A stretch of 64,000 nucleotides of DNA from Thiohalocapsa sp963698775. GTDB taxonomy: Bacteria; Pseudomonadota; Gammaproteobacteria; Chromatiales; Chromatiaceae. A model generated the notes under the pieces. The model made no database searches and was not told the DNA's origin. It saw nothing but the letters and a program-made list of their open reading frames with translations. The stretch's first letter is position 1. Every line of letters begins with the position of its first letter. A program made the translations under genes and the position numbers. This document shows, in pieces, positions 8,149-17,783 of the stretch. The DNA is taken from contig CAVOSE010000075.1 of assembly GCA_963698775.1 (NCBI GenBank), positions 7,885 to 71,884 of the forward strand. The letters are read 5' to 3'.

Positions 8149-9931
8149 CAGGCCGCGAAGCCGCGAGCAGATGAAAGAACGTATGCGTCGTGCCGAGCTT
8201 GCGCGCCGCAAGCCGCCGAACTTCGGCGCACGCCGGGCTGCCCTCGCGCTGATGCTCAGTGCAGCCTTCCTGTCGGTGATTGGTGCCTCCTTCTACCGCC
8301 AAGTGCTGGAGCACGAATTCTTACAGGACGAAGGAGAGAAGCGTTTCCTGCGCGAGCGTGCCATCGCCGCGCGTCGCGGCATGGTCACCGACCGCAACGG
8401 CGAGCCGCTGGCGATCAGCACGTCGATGTCGACCATTTGGGCGGATCCACAACTGCTCGCGAGCCGAACTGACGCATTGCCGGCGCTGGCGAGCGCGCTG
8501 GAACTGGAGCCGGGCAAACTGAAGGCCCGTCTGGCCCAATACGAGCGCGACGATAAGCGCTTCATCTTCCTGAGGCGACGCGTCGAGCCGCACTGCTCCC
8601 GCGCGGTAGCCGAGGTCGTCAACGAGTACAAGCTCACGGGGCTGGGCATGGACGCCGAGTACCGACGTTACTACCCCGGCGGCGAGATGTTCGGGCACGT
8701 GGTTGGCTTTACCAACCTTGACGATGTCGGCCAAGAGGGCGTCGAGCTGGTTTTCAACGACTGGCTCAGCGCTGAGCCCGGTAAGCGGCGCGTGATCCAA
8801 GATGGGCGCAGACGCGTCGTCGAGGAGGTCGAGCAGATCAAGCCACCGATCCATGGTAAGGATCTGGTGCTGAGCATCGATCGGCGTTTGCAGTTCTTGG
8901 CCTATCGCGAACTCAAGCGCGCGGTAACGGAGCACAAGGCCGTGTCCGGGTCGGCGGTGCTGCTGGATGTGCAGACCGGGGAGGTTCTGGCGATGGTCAA
9001 CCAACCATCGTTCAATCCCAATGGGGGTCGCAGCGAGCCGACCGAATCGCGCCGCAATCGTGCCCTGACCGATGTCTTCGAGCCTGGTTCGACCGTCAAA
9101 CCTTTTGTCGTCGCCACAGCGTTGGAGGCAGGCCTCATCAATCCGCGTACCCCCGTCAATACAGCCCCTGGATTTTTGACGGTCGGCCGCAATCGGGTCA
9201 AGGATATACACAACTACGGCGTGCTCGATGCCACGGGGGTGATTACAAAGTCCAGCAACGTCGGCGTCGTCAAGATCGCCCAAAGGATGGATCGGGCGGT
9301 GTTGTGGCAGGTCTATGGCAAGCTCGGGTTTGGCCGCGCGACGAACGTCCAGTTTCCCGGAGAGCGCACCGGCTTTTTGCCCCACTTCGAGGGATGGTCG
9401 CGCTTTGAGCACGCGACACTGGCCTTCGGCTATGGACTGAATGTGACCACGTTGCAGTTGGCGCAGGCGTATGCGGTATTGGCCAACGATGGTGTGCGCC
9501 GCCCGGTGAGCCTCCGCAAGGTCGACGCGATTCCCGAAGGCGAGCGTGTGTTCTCGGAGCAGACGGCACGTAGCGTGCGTGCAATGATCGAGACCGTGGT
9601 TTCCGAAAAGGGGACGGCGCGACGTGCCGCGGTGCCGGGCTATCGTGTTGGCGGCAAGACGGGAACCGCTAAGAAGGCGACCGGGCGTGGCTACGCGCCT
9701 GGCAAGTATCAGGCCGTCTTCGCGGGCATGGCGCCGATCACAGCCCCGCGTTTTGTCATGGTGGTGATGATCGATGAGCCTGGCGGTAAGAAGTACTACG
9801 GTGGTCTTGTCGCCGCGCCGACGTTCGCGAAGGTCATGCAGGCGGCACTGCGACTCTACAATGTGCCGCCGGATGATGCGCAGGGGTCCTTGCTGTTGGC
9901 CGCCGCGACTTCCGAGCAGGGGACCCGCTGA
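8138..9931 (+). CDS. ftsI: Penicillin-binding protein 3, septal transpeptidase FtsI
   Basis: FtsI cross-links septal peptidoglycan. The 597-residue product has a cytoplasmic basic segment and a membrane span near residues 33-52. Next comes the class B PBP pedestal with RGMVTDRNGEPLA at about 80-92, then the transpeptidase domain. All three active-site motifs are present: STVK at 318-321 with the nucleophilic serine, SSN at 372-374 and KTGT at 507-510. Length and order match class B PBPs. Its start lies inside ftsL and its final base is the first base of murE's ATG, so the cluster is tightly packed here. Confidence 0.96.
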   Translation: MFSSRPRSREQMKERMRRAELARRKPPNFGARRAALALMLSAAFLSVIGASFYRQVLEHEFLQDEGEKRFLRERAIAARRGMVTDRNGEPLAISTSMSTIWADPQLLASRTDALPALASALELEPGKLKARLAQYERDDKRFIFLRRRVEPHCSRAVAEVVNEYKLTGLGMDAEYRRYYPGGEMFGHVVGFTNLDDVGQEGVELVFNDWLSAEPGKRRVIQDGRRRVVEEVEQIKPPIHGKDLVLSIDRRLQFLAYRELKRAVTEHKAVSGSAVLLDVQTGEVLAMVNQPSFNPNGGRSEPTESRRNRALTDVFEPGSTVKPFVVATALEAGLINPRTPVNTAPGFLTVGRNRVKDIHNYGVLDATGVITKSSNVGVVKIAQRMDRAVLWQVYGKLGFGRATNVQFPGERTGFLPHFEGWSRFEHATLAFGYGLNVTTLQLAQAYAVLANDGVRRPVSLRKVDAIPEGERVFSEQTARSVRAMIETVVSEKGTARRAAVPGYRVGGKTGTAKKATGRGYAPGKYQAVFAGMAPITAPRFVMVVMIDEPGGKKYYGGLVAAPTFAKVMQAALRLYNVPPDDAQGSLLLAAATSEQGTR

Positions 9932-11493
9932 TGATGGCGTTGCAACATGCCAGCGCACGTTGTTGGCGCCTGTCGCATCTGTTGGCAGGTTTCGCGGCTG
10001 CGCCCTTCGAGTCGGACCTGCGTATCGAACGCTTGACGCTGGACAGCCGCGAGGCTGGCCCCGGAGCCCTTTTTCTTGCCTGTCGCGGAACCCGTGCGCA
10101 CGGTCTGCGCTACGCGGAACAGGCCGCGGAACGCGGCTGCGCCGCGATTGCCGCTGAGCCGGATACGCTCTGGGGTGAGACCGATCTGGCGCGCCTGTCA
10201 GCGGAGTTGGCGTTGCCCGTGGTTCCGATCGCGCATTTGTCGCGCCGTGCCGCCGAGATCGCCGCGCGCTTTTTCGATGATCCGAGTGTCGATATGCCGG
10301 TGATCGGTATCACCGGCACCAACGGCAAGACCAGTGTTGGACATTTCTTGGCGTGCGCGCTAGCGACGGATACCCGTTGCGCCTTGATCGGTAGCTTGGG
10401 GATCGGTTTTCCGGGTGAACTCAGTTCCATGGGGTTGAGCACGCCAGATCCGATTGCGGTGCAGGAGGGCCTTGCCCGTTTGCGCGCCCAGGGTGCCGAC
10501 GCGGTGGCCATGGAAGTGTCGTCTCACGCCCTTGATCAGGGCCGTGTCGGCGCTGTGCACTTCAGCCACGCCGTCTTCACTAACCTGAGTCGGGATCACC
10601 TGGACTACCACGGCGACATGCATCGCTATGCCGCTGCTAAGCGTCGCTTGTTCCGAACCCCAAGTTTGCAATGGGCGGTGCTCAATCATGACGACGCGGC
10701 CAGTGCCGACATCTGCGCCGTACTGGCCCCGGACGTCCGGGTGGCTCGCTACAGCGTCGCGTCCGACGCGAGATCGCGTGTTTCCGGCTTGGCTACCGAC
10801 GCCGACCTTTGGGTGCAGGCCAGCGCCATCACCCCTTTGCCGCTTGGGTTGCGCGTCGAGATCGAGACATCCCTCGGCGATGGAGTGCTGGAGGTCGCGC
10901 TGATCGGGCGTTTCAACGTCTCCAATCTGCTGGCCGTGCTGTCCGTGCTGCTCAGTGGCGGCCTCCGGCTGGATGCCGCACTGGAACGACTCCGGCACGT
11001 CCGCGGTGTACCGGGCCGCATGGAATGCTTCGGTGGCGGCGACGCACCGCTGGTTGTGGTCGACTACGCACATACGCCGGATGCTCTGGAGCAGGCGATC
11101 GCGCATCTGCGGATGCACTGCGGTGGCCGCCTGCTGACGGTGTTCGGCTGTGGCGGCGAGCGCGACCGAGGTAAGCGAGCGCTAATGGGGGCTGCCGCGG
11201 AGCGTCTGAGCGATGCGGTCATCATCACGGACGACAACCCCCGCGGCGAGGATGGCGATGCCATCTGCTCGGAGATCCTGGCCGGCATGGTCGCACCGGA
11301 GTGGGCCGTGGTTGAGCGTCAGCGCGCGCTGGCGATCCGCCGCGCGATTGCGCTGGCGGGCCGCGGTGATGCCGTGCTGGTCGCCGGCAAGGGGCAAGAG
11401 ACCGTGCAGGACATGGGTGAACTCAAGGTGCATTTCAGCGATCGGGCGCAGGTGGTGCAGGCACTGACCGAGTGGCAGGGGCGACGCGGATGA
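9931..11493 (+). CDS. murE: UDP-MurNAc-L-Ala-D-Glu:meso-diaminopimelate ligase MurE
   Basis: MurE adds the third amino acid to the peptidoglycan precursor in the cytoplasm, using ATP. The 520-residue product has the Mur N-terminal domain (LTLDSREAGPGALFLA at about 36-51), the ATP loop GITGTNGKTS at 126-135, AMEVSSHALDQGRV, VDYAHTPDALEQAI, and DNPR at 435-438. DNPR selects meso-diaminopimelate rather than lysine and so supports a Gram-negative wall. It starts at the last base of the ftsI stop, with a second ATG immediately after. murF begins inside its stop codon. Confidence 0.96.
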   Translation: MMALQHASARCWRLSHLLAGFAAAPFESDLRIERLTLDSREAGPGALFLACRGTRAHGLRYAEQAAERGCAAIAAEPDTLWGETDLARLSAELALPVVPIAHLSRRAAEIAARFFDDPSVDMPVIGITGTNGKTSVGHFLACALATDTRCALIGSLGIGFPGELSSMGLSTPDPIAVQEGLARLRAQGADAVAMEVSSHALDQGRVGAVHFSHAVFTNLSRDHLDYHGDMHRYAAAKRRLFRTPSLQWAVLNHDDAASADICAVLAPDVRVARYSVASDARSRVSGLATDADLWVQASAITPLPLGLRVEIETSLGDGVLEVALIGRFNVSNLLAVLSVLLSGGLRLDAALERLRHVRGVPGRMECFGGGDAPLVVVDYAHTPDALEQAIAHLRMHCGGRLLTVFGCGGERDRGKRALMGAAAERLSDAVIITDDNPRGEDGDAICSEILAGMVAPEWAVVERQRALAIRRAIALAGRGDAVLVAGKGQETVQDMGELKVHFSDRAQVVQALTEWQGRRG

Positions 11494-12890
11494 TGGCGCC
11501 GACGATGTGGAGCCTCGCCAGTTCGGCTGCGCAGGTCGGGGGACGGCTGACCGGGACCGACGCCAGCTATGTGGGCGTCACCACCGACAGCCGCGGCGAC
11601 TGTCGTGGTCGGCTGTTCGTTGCGCTTCGGGGGGAGCGTTTCGATGGCCACGACTATGTTGCCAAGGCTGCGGCGAATGGCGCCGCGGCGGCCATGGTAG
11701 AGCATCCGGTCGACTGTGACCTGCCGCAGTGGGTGCTCGACGATACCCGCATCGGCCTGGGGCGGCTGGCGGCGGCTTGGCGTGATCGCATTGCCGCCCG
11801 TGTCGTGGCCATTACCGGCAGCAACGGCAAGACCACGGTGAAGGAGATGGTCGGCGCGATTTTCAGCCAGGTCGGCGAGACGCGTGCAACCGAGGGCAAC
11901 CTGAACAACGACATCGGCATGCCGCTGACGCTGCTCTCCGCCCGGGATGAACACTTCCTGATTCTCGAGATGGGTGCCAATCATCCCGGCGAGATCGCTT
12001 ATCTGACGGACATTGCCCGACCTGAGGCGGCACTGATCACCAATGCCGGCCGCGCCCATTTAGAGGGCTTCGGCAGCGTCGAGGGCGTCGCCCATGCCAA
12101 GGGTGAGATCGCCCGGAGCATCCGCCCCAATGGCACGTTCATCTTCATGGCCGACGTCCCTTGGACGCGGCTCTGGCGCGAACTGGCCGCCGGGCGTCGG
12201 GCACTCACCTTCGGCAACGGGCCCGGTGCCGAGATCCACGCCGACGAGGCCGCCGTTGCCACGACCTGGGATGACGATGGCTTTCGTACCCGCTTCACCG
12301 CCGATCTGAACGGTCAACCGGTGGTCATCACGCTGGCATTGGCCGGGCGGCACAACGTGCGCAACGCGTTGGCCGCCATCGCCATGGCAGCGGCGTTGGA
12401 CATCCCGACCCAAGCGATTCAGGACGGGCTTGCCAGTCTGCAGCCGGTCAAACGCCGTCTGCAGCCGCGCGTGGGTCGCGGCGGCCTGCGCATCATCGAC
12501 GACAGTTACAACGCCAATCCGGATTCGTTGGCCGCGGCGGTCGATGTCCTGGTGAGCCTGACCGCCGACGCCCCCTCCGGGCGGGGCTTGCTGGTGCTTG
12601 GAGACTTCGGCGAACTGGGCGCGGATAGCCGACAACTCCACCGAGACATGGGTGCAGCGGCACGGGCCGCCGGGGTGCAGCGCCTCTTCACAACTGGTCC
12701 TTTGGCTGAGTTGGCGGCGCAGGGTTTTGGTGAAGGTGCGAGCGCACACGCCGATCAGACGACCCTGATCGGCGCGCTCGAAGCAGAGGCCACCGCGGCG
12801 GATGTGCTGCTGATCAAGGGTTCGCGAGCCTCCGGCATGGACCAGGTCGTGGACGCGCTGTGCGAACAGATGGCGGCGGAGACGCACTGA
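11490..12890 (+). CDS. murF: UDP-MurNAc-tripeptide:D-Ala-D-Ala ligase MurF
   Basis: MurF attaches the D-Ala-D-Ala dipeptide made by Ddl, completing the pentapeptide. The protein is about 466 residues from the ATG at 11490, with TTDSRGDCRGRLFVAL, the ATP loop ITGSNGKTT at about 108-116, EGNLNNDIGMPLTLL and DSYNANPDSLAAA, all MurF hallmarks. The ATG at 11490 overlaps the murE stop by 4 nt; 11493 is an alternative one codon on, and an in-frame start at 11472 would lie within murE. mraY starts one base after its stop. Confidence 0.95.
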   Translation: MMAPTMWSLASSAAQVGGRLTGTDASYVGVTTDSRGDCRGRLFVALRGERFDGHDYVAKAAANGAAAAMVEHPVDCDLPQWVLDDTRIGLGRLAAAWRDRIAARVVAITGSNGKTTVKEMVGAIFSQVGETRATEGNLNNDIGMPLTLLSARDEHFLILEMGANHPGEIAYLTDIARPEAALITNAGRAHLEGFGSVEGVAHAKGEIARSIRPNGTFIFMADVPWTRLWRELAAGRRALTFGNGPGAEIHADEAAVATTWDDDGFRTRFTADLNGQPVVITLALAGRHNVRNALAAIAMAAALDIPTQAIQDGLASLQPVKRRLQPRVGRGGLRIIDDSYNANPDSLAAAVDVLVSLTADAPSGRGLLVLGDFGELGADSRQLHRDMGAAARAAGVQRLFTTGPLAELAAQGFGEGASAHADQTTLIGALEAEATAADVLLIKGSRASGMDQVVDALCEQMAAETH

Positions 12891-12891
12891 C

Positions 12892-13974
12892 ATGTTGCTT
12901 TGGCTTACAGAATGGCTTGGCGAGTACAACAGCGGGTTCTACGTCTTCCGCTATCTGACCCTGAGAACGATCCTGGGTGTGATTACCGCGCTGGCCATCT
13001 CACTGATCATCGGCCGGCCGCTGATACGCTGGCTCAGCAGTTACAAGATCGGCCAGACCGTGCGTGACGACGGTCCGGAATCGCACTTTTCAAAGGCAGG
13101 TACCCCCACCATGGGGGGGACGTTGATCCTGGTGGCGATCGCCGTCAGCACATTGCTCTGGGCGGATCTCAGCAACCGCTTCGTCTGGGTGGTGTTGATC
13201 ACGACCATGGCCTTCGGTGTCATCGGTCTGGTGGACGACTACAAGAAACTGGTGATGCGTGACCCGAAGGGCCTGGTGGGGCGCTGGAAGTATTTCTGGC
13301 AGACCCTGGCCGGACTAGCGGCGGCGCTGTACCTGTATTTCAGCGCCACGACGCCGGGCGAGACCGCACTGCTGGTGCCCTATCTAAAGGACGTCAGCAT
13401 CCAACTCGGGCCGCTGTTCATCCTGTTCGCGTATTTCGTCATCGTTGGCACCAGCAATGCCGTGAACTTAACGGATGGGCTCGACGGGCTCGCGGTGCTG
13501 CCCACGGTGCTGGTCGCCGGTGGGCTCGGCATCATGGTGTATGCGGCCGGTAACGTCGAGATCGCCGGCTACCTGAAGATCCCCTATGTGTCGGACGTCG
13601 GCGAGGTGGTGATCTTTTGCGGTGCCATCGCCGGCGCTGGCCTCGGTTTTCTGTGGTTCAACACCTATCCCGCTCAGGTCTTCATGGGCGACGTCGGCGC
13701 TTTGGCTCTGGGTGCTGCGCTCGGTGCGATCGCTGTCGTCGCCAAGCAGGAACTGGTGCTGTTCATCATGGGCGGGATCTTCGTGCTGGAGACCTTGTCG
13801 GTGATGTTGCAGGTGGCGTCGTTCAAGCTGACCGGCAAGCGCATTTTTCGGATGGCGCCGCTGCACCACCACTACGAGCTCAAAGGCTGGCCGGAGCCGC
13901 GCGTGATCGTGCGTTTCTGGATCGTTACGGTCGTGCTGGTGTTGATCGGACTGGCGAGCCTGAAGATCCGATGA
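12892..13974 (+). CDS. mraY: Phospho-MurNAc-pentapeptide transferase MraY
   Basis: MraY makes lipid I by transferring phospho-MurNAc-pentapeptide to undecaprenyl phosphate in the inner membrane. The 360-residue product has about ten membrane spans. Catalytic signatures are SKAGTPTMGG (about 67-76), VDDYKK (about 114-119) with the aspartate pair, NLTDGLDGLA (about 190-199) and PLHHHYELKGWPE near 322-335. Length equals that of E. coli MraY (360). Its TGA overlaps the ATG of a 46-codon micro-ORF that leads into murD. Confidence 0.97.
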   Translation: MLLWLTEWLGEYNSGFYVFRYLTLRTILGVITALAISLIIGRPLIRWLSSYKIGQTVRDDGPESHFSKAGTPTMGGTLILVAIAVSTLLWADLSNRFVWVVLITTMAFGVIGLVDDYKKLVMRDPKGLVGRWKYFWQTLAGLAAALYLYFSATTPGETALLVPYLKDVSIQLGPLFILFAYFVIVGTSNAVNLTDGLDGLAVLPTVLVAGGLGIMVYAAGNVEIAGYLKIPYVSDVGEVVIFCGAIAGAGLGFLWFNTYPAQVFMGDVGALALGAALGAIAVVAKQELVLFIMGGIFVLETLSVMLQVASFKLTGKRIFRMAPLHHHYELKGWPEPRVIVRFWIVTVVLVLIGLASLKIR

Positions 13975-14111
13975 ATCCGGGGAGCCTGATCATGGTCGTC
14001 GACGCGACGCAAGGCCAATGTGCAAGCGGCAGCGTCGTCGGTACGTGTTGGCTGGATCCCGGGATCTCGCGCCTCGGTGCGCGCCCCGGCGAGCAGGAGT
14101 TAGGCGCGTGA
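13971..14111 (+). CDS. Micro-ORF (46 aa) bridging mraY and murD
   Basis: An ATG at 13971 overlaps the mraY stop (ATGA, 13971-13974). Its frame reads 46 codons and ends in a TGA that overlaps the GTG start of murD (GTGA, 14108-14111). The peptide begins MNPGSLIMVVDATQGQ and ends GARPGEQELGA; it has no recognisable domain or signal. The frame is closed in between, so ribosomes leaving mraY could translate straight into murD. It may be a real small protein or only a coupling device. No homologue is recognised from memory, and expression is unknown. Confidence 0.4.
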   Translation: MNPGSLIMVVDATQGQCASGSVVGTCWLDPGISRLGARPGEQELGA

Positions 14112-15490
14112 GCATCGGCACCGACGCAACCCCTCGGGCCGGCGCCAAGGTCCTTGTCGTCGGTCTGGGAAAGACCGGTCTGTCTTGCGCCCGCTATTTG
14201 CACGCGCTGGGTTGTACCGTGGCGGTGACCGACAGCCGAGAAAGCCCGCCTGGCTTGGAGCAAATGCGCGCTGAACTGCCGGATGTCGCCCTGATGCTTG
14301 GCGACTTCGCGGACGCGGCCTTCGATGCCGCGGAGCAGATCGTGGTCAGCCCCGGCGTGGCATTGGCGGAGCCGGCGATCCAACGTGCTCTGGCCGCGGG
14401 CACACCGGTCTATGGGGATGTGGAACTGTTTGCCCGCGCGGTCCGCGCGCCGGTGGTCGGTATCACCGGCTCCAACGGCAAGAGCACGGTCACGACCTTG
14501 CTCGGGCTGATGGCGCGACAAGCAGGAAAACGGGTTGGGGTCGGCGGCAATCTCGGTGCACCGGTGCTCGATATCCTTGCCGACGACGCCGATATCTATG
14601 TTGTTGAGCTCTCTAGCTTCCAGTTGGAGACGACGGATTCGCTGCGGCTACGGGCGGCGACGGTGCTGAACCTGTCGCCCGATCACATGGACCGCTATCC
14701 CGACCTCGCCAGCTATGCCGCGGCCAAGCAGCGGATCTTCGCCCATGCCGAGGCGGCGGTTGTCAATCGCGACGACGTCGCCGCCGCTAGGCTTGCCGAC
14801 AGCGTCCCGCAGCGGCGGGGTTTCACGCTGGGGGAACCCGTTGAGGCCGGCGATTACGGGGTTGCCGAGCATGCCGGCGCGCCCTGGATCATGCGGGGGC
14901 CGGTGCAGGCACCGACGCCGCTGATGCCAGTCTCCAATCTGTTGCTTCCGGGTACGCATAATCTGGCCAATGCGCTCGCCGCGTTGGCGCTGGGTGAGCT
15001 TTGCGGCTTGGAGACGGCGCCGATGTGCGAGGCGCTTGGTTCCTTCCGTGGGCTCGTGCATCGCAGCGAACTGGTCGCGGAGCGCGACGGAGTCCGCTGG
15101 ATCAATGACTCCAAGGGCACCAATCCTGGCGCAACCGTGGCCGCCCTGATCGGGTTGGTGCCAGACCCCAGTCGGGGCAAGGCGGTGCTGATCGCCGGGG
15201 GTGACTGCAAGGGGGCGGAATTCACGCCCCTGGTCGGGGCGGTGGAACGCGCCGCGCGGGCGGTTGTGTTGATCGGCCGGGACGCACCGTTGCTCGCCGA
15301 AGCCCTCGCCGACCGCGTGCCACTGCTGCGCGCGCACGACATGGAAGAGGCGGTGCGCGTCGCTGGCGGGGTCGCGCAGCCGGGCGATTGCGTGCTGTTG
15401 TCGCCGGCCTGCGCGAGTTTCGACATGTTCAACGACTACCAGCATCGTGGGCGAGCCTTCGCGGAGGCGGTGCTGGGGTGGCTGTCATGA
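14108..15490 (+). CDS. murD: UDP-MurNAc-L-alanine:D-glutamate ligase MurD
   Basis: MurD adds D-glutamate as the second stem residue. The product is 460 residues from the GTG at 14108, with KVLVVGLGKTGLSCARYL near residues 15-32, the ATP loop ITGSNGKSTVT at about 118-128, NLSPDHMDRY and INDSKGTNPGATVAAL. The GTG fits best because the N-terminal Rossmann domain begins soon after it and it overlaps the upstream micro-ORF stop by 4 nt. An in-frame ATG at 14018 would add 30 basic, family-foreign residues. It is coupled to ftsW by an ATGA overlap. Confidence 0.94.
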   Translation: MSIGTDATPRAGAKVLVVGLGKTGLSCARYLHALGCTVAVTDSRESPPGLEQMRAELPDVALMLGDFADAAFDAAEQIVVSPGVALAEPAIQRALAAGTPVYGDVELFARAVRAPVVGITGSNGKSTVTTLLGLMARQAGKRVGVGGNLGAPVLDILADDADIYVVELSSFQLETTDSLRLRAATVLNLSPDHMDRYPDLASYAAAKQRIFAHAEAAVVNRDDVAAARLADSVPQRRGFTLGEPVEAGDYGVAEHAGAPWIMRGPVQAPTPLMPVSNLLLPGTHNLANALAALALGELCGLETAPMCEALGSFRGLVHRSELVAERDGVRWINDSKGTNPGATVAALIGLVPDPSRGKAVLIAGGDCKGAEFTPLVGAVERAARAVVLIGRDAPLLAEALADRVPLLRAHDMEEAVRVAGGVAQPGDCVLLSPACASFDMFNDYQHRGRAFAEAVLGWLS

Positions 15491-16722
15491 CCCCAGCGGT
15501 TGCATCGACCGTTCAGTCGGCCCCCGGTTTGCGTCGGCGGCGTCGGATCGAGCACGGCGTCGCGGTCATCGACTACGGCGTTTTGCTCGCCGTGCTGTTC
15601 TTGCTCGGCCTCGGCTTCGTCATGGTCAGTTCGGCATCGATGCCGATTGCCGATCGAAATTACGGTGACCCGTTCTTTTTCGTACTGCGCCACGGGTTCG
15701 CGATGACCTTGGCGTTGTTCAGTGGCCTGCTGTGCTTTGCCGTGCCCATAAAGGTCTGGGAGCGTTCCGCGCCCTGGTTGCTGTTGTCGGGTATCGCTCT
15801 GCTGGTCCTGCTGCTGATCCCTGGTGTTGGTCGCACGGTCAATGGAGCGACACGCTGGATTCCGCTCGGCGTGCTGAATCTACAGCCCTCCGAGCTGATG
15901 AAGTTCTTCGCCGTGCTCTATGTCTCTGACTACCTGATCCGGCGCCAGCTTGACGTCCAGACCAGCTTTGTCGGTTTTCTGCGGCCCATGGTCCCGATCG
16001 GTGTCGCTTGCGCTCTGATTATGGTGCAGCCGGACTTTGGCACCACGGCGGTCATTCTCGCCACGGTGATGGGCCTACTGTTCCTGGGCGGGGTCAGGAT
16101 TCTGAGCTTCGGCGTGCTCTTCGTCGGCGTAGCCGTCGCATTGGCCGGGCTGATCGTTGTCGAGCCCTACCGCCTGCAGCGCGTCACGTCGTTTCTCAAG
16201 CCCTTTGATGATCCGTTCAACACCGGTTACCAGCTCAGCCAGGCCTTGATCGCGTTCGGTCGTGGCGAGTGGCTGGGTGTTGGGCTCGGAAACGGCATCC
16301 AAAAACAGTTCTACCTGCCGGAGGCGCACACCGACTTTTTGCTCGCCGTGGTGGGCGAAGAGTTTGGCCTTGTGGGCGTATTGCTGGTTATCACCAGCTT
16401 CGCGTTTCTGACCTGGCGAGCCTTCGTTATCGGTAACCGCGCCCGTGCTCAGGGTGAGGGATTCTCCTGTTACGTCGCCCATGGCTTCGGCGTCATGCTC
16501 GGGCTCCAGGCCTTTGTCAACGTGGGCGTGAATACCGGCCTATTGCCCACCAAAGGCCTGCCGCTGCCGTTCATGAGCTATGGCAGCAACGCGTTGATCG
16601 TTGCAGTCGTCATCGCGGCGGTGCTGCTGCGGATCGACTTCGAGCTGCGTCGCAAGTCGGTCGAGCCGATCCCCGAGGGCGGCCTGCATCGGGAACGGAG
16701 GATGCGATGGCAGCGAGCATAG
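15487..16722 (+). CDS. ftsW: Peptidoglycan glycosyltransferase FtsW
   Basis: FtsW is the SEDS-family polymerase that works with FtsI at the septum. The 411-residue product starts with a basic cytoplasmic stretch and has about ten membrane spans. Signatures include GRTVNGATRWIPLGVLNLQPSELMK (about 118-142) and the C-terminal GLPLPFMSYGSNAL near 357-370. The ATG at 15487 overlaps the murD stop (ATGA); an upstream in-frame ATG at 15388 lies deep in murD. murG starts inside the end of this gene. Confidence 0.95.
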   Translation: MTPAVASTVQSAPGLRRRRRIEHGVAVIDYGVLLAVLFLLGLGFVMVSSASMPIADRNYGDPFFFVLRHGFAMTLALFSGLLCFAVPIKVWERSAPWLLLSGIALLVLLLIPGVGRTVNGATRWIPLGVLNLQPSELMKFFAVLYVSDYLIRRQLDVQTSFVGFLRPMVPIGVACALIMVQPDFGTTAVILATVMGLLFLGGVRILSFGVLFVGVAVALAGLIVVEPYRLQRVTSFLKPFDDPFNTGYQLSQALIAFGRGEWLGVGLGNGIQKQFYLPEAHTDFLLAVVGEEFGLVGVLLVITSFAFLTWRAFVIGNRARAQGEGFSCYVAHGFGVMLGLQAFVNVGVNTGLLPTKGLPLPFMSYGSNALIVAVVIAAVLLRIDFELRRKSVEPIPEGGLHRERRMRWQRA

Positions 16723-17783
16723 CCATCATGGCGGGCGGTACCGGCGGGCACGTGTTCCCAGCCCTGGCCGTAGCGGAAGTGTTGCGCGCGAGTGGTGCGG
16801 ATGTTTTCTGGATCGGAACCCGTGCCGGGATGGAAGCGCGGCTGGTGCCGGAACAGGGTTTTGAGATCGAGTGGATTGGCATCCAGGGCATCCGTGGAAA
16901 GGGTGCGCGGCAAGTGTTGGCAGCACCTTGGCGGCTTTTCCGAGCCCTGCGCGAGGCTGGCGCGATCCTGCGTCGGCGTGATCCTCGGGTCGTCGTCGGC
17001 ATGGGCGGGTTCGTCTCCGGCCCCGGCGGCTTGATGGCACGGATGCAGCGGCGTCCGCTGCTGATCCAGGAGCAAAACAGCGTGCCGGGCATGACCAATC
17101 AATGGCTGTCCCGGATCGCCGATCGTGTGTTCGAGGCCTTCCCCGGCAGCTTCCCGGCGGGACGGCGAGCGGTGGCCACAGGCAACCCGGTGCGCGCCGA
17201 GATCACCGCGCTGGCAGCGCCATCGACTCGCTTCGCCGGCCGGACTGGGCCTCCGCGGCTGCTGGTGCTGGGGGGCTCGCTCGGTGCCCAGGCCCTCAAC
17301 GAGACCGTGCCGCGGGCGCTGGCCCTGCTCTCTACCAAGCAGCGCCCGCTTGTGCGACATCAGGCGGGGGAACGGACGCTAGCGGTTGCCGAGCGTGCCT
17401 ATGCCGATGCTGGGGTGACGGCGGACGTGACCCCCTTCATCACCGACATGTCCGAGGCCTACGGCTGGGCCGACCTGGTGCTGTGCCGCTCCGGGGCACT
17501 GACCGTCTCGGAATTGGCCGCCGCCGGTGTGCCGGCCGTGTTTGTGCCGTATCCGCACGCCGTCGATGACCATCAGGTCGGCAACGCCCGCTATTTGAGT
17601 GACGCCGGCGCTGCGCGCCTGATCATCCAACGCGATTTGACCGTCGAGGGCCTCGCCGCGGCGCTCGCCGAGCTGCTCGCCGACCCGGCCCAACGGCTGT
17701 CCATGGCCGAGGCGGCTCGGGCGAAGGCGAAGGTCGATGCGGCGGAACGGATTGCCGATGTCTGTCTGGAGTTGGCGCGATGA
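16707..17783 (+). CDS. murG: Undecaprenyl-PP-MurNAc-pentapeptide N-acetylglucosaminyltransferase MurG
   Basis: MurG converts lipid I to lipid II on the inner face of the membrane. The 358-residue product has the GT-B N-terminal loop GGTGGHVFPALA at residues 8-19, GMGGFVSGPGGLMA, LLIQEQNSVPGMTNQWL and the second glycine-rich loop VLGGSLGAQALNETVP. In the C-terminal domain are CRSGALTVSELAAAGVPAVFVPYPHAVDDHQ, the UDP-GlcNAc-binding region. It overlaps the ftsW end. Its TGA is overlapped by the ATG of a 40-codon micro-ORF before murC. Confidence 0.96.
   Translation: MAASIAIMAGGTGGHVFPALAVAEVLRASGADVFWIGTRAGMEARLVPEQGFEIEWIGIQGIRGKGARQVLAAPWRLFRALREAGAILRRRDPRVVVGMGGFVSGPGGLMARMQRRPLLIQEQNSVPGMTNQWLSRIADRVFEAFPGSFPAGRRAVATGNPVRAEITALAAPSTRFAGRTGPPRLLVLGGSLGAQALNETVPRALALLSTKQRPLVRHQAGERTLAVAERAYADAGVTADVTPFITDMSEAYGWADLVLCRSGALTVSELAAAGVPAVFVPYPHAVDDHQVGNARYLSDAGAARLIIQRDLTVEGLAAALAELLADPAQRLSMAEAARAKAKVDAAERIADVCLELAR

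Noticed and set aside
8321..9958. 545-codon open frame on the minus strand opposite ftsI
   Set aside because: Shadow of a GC-rich gene. The plus-strand protein has all PBP3 motifs; the antisense product has no family features and no ribosome binding site.
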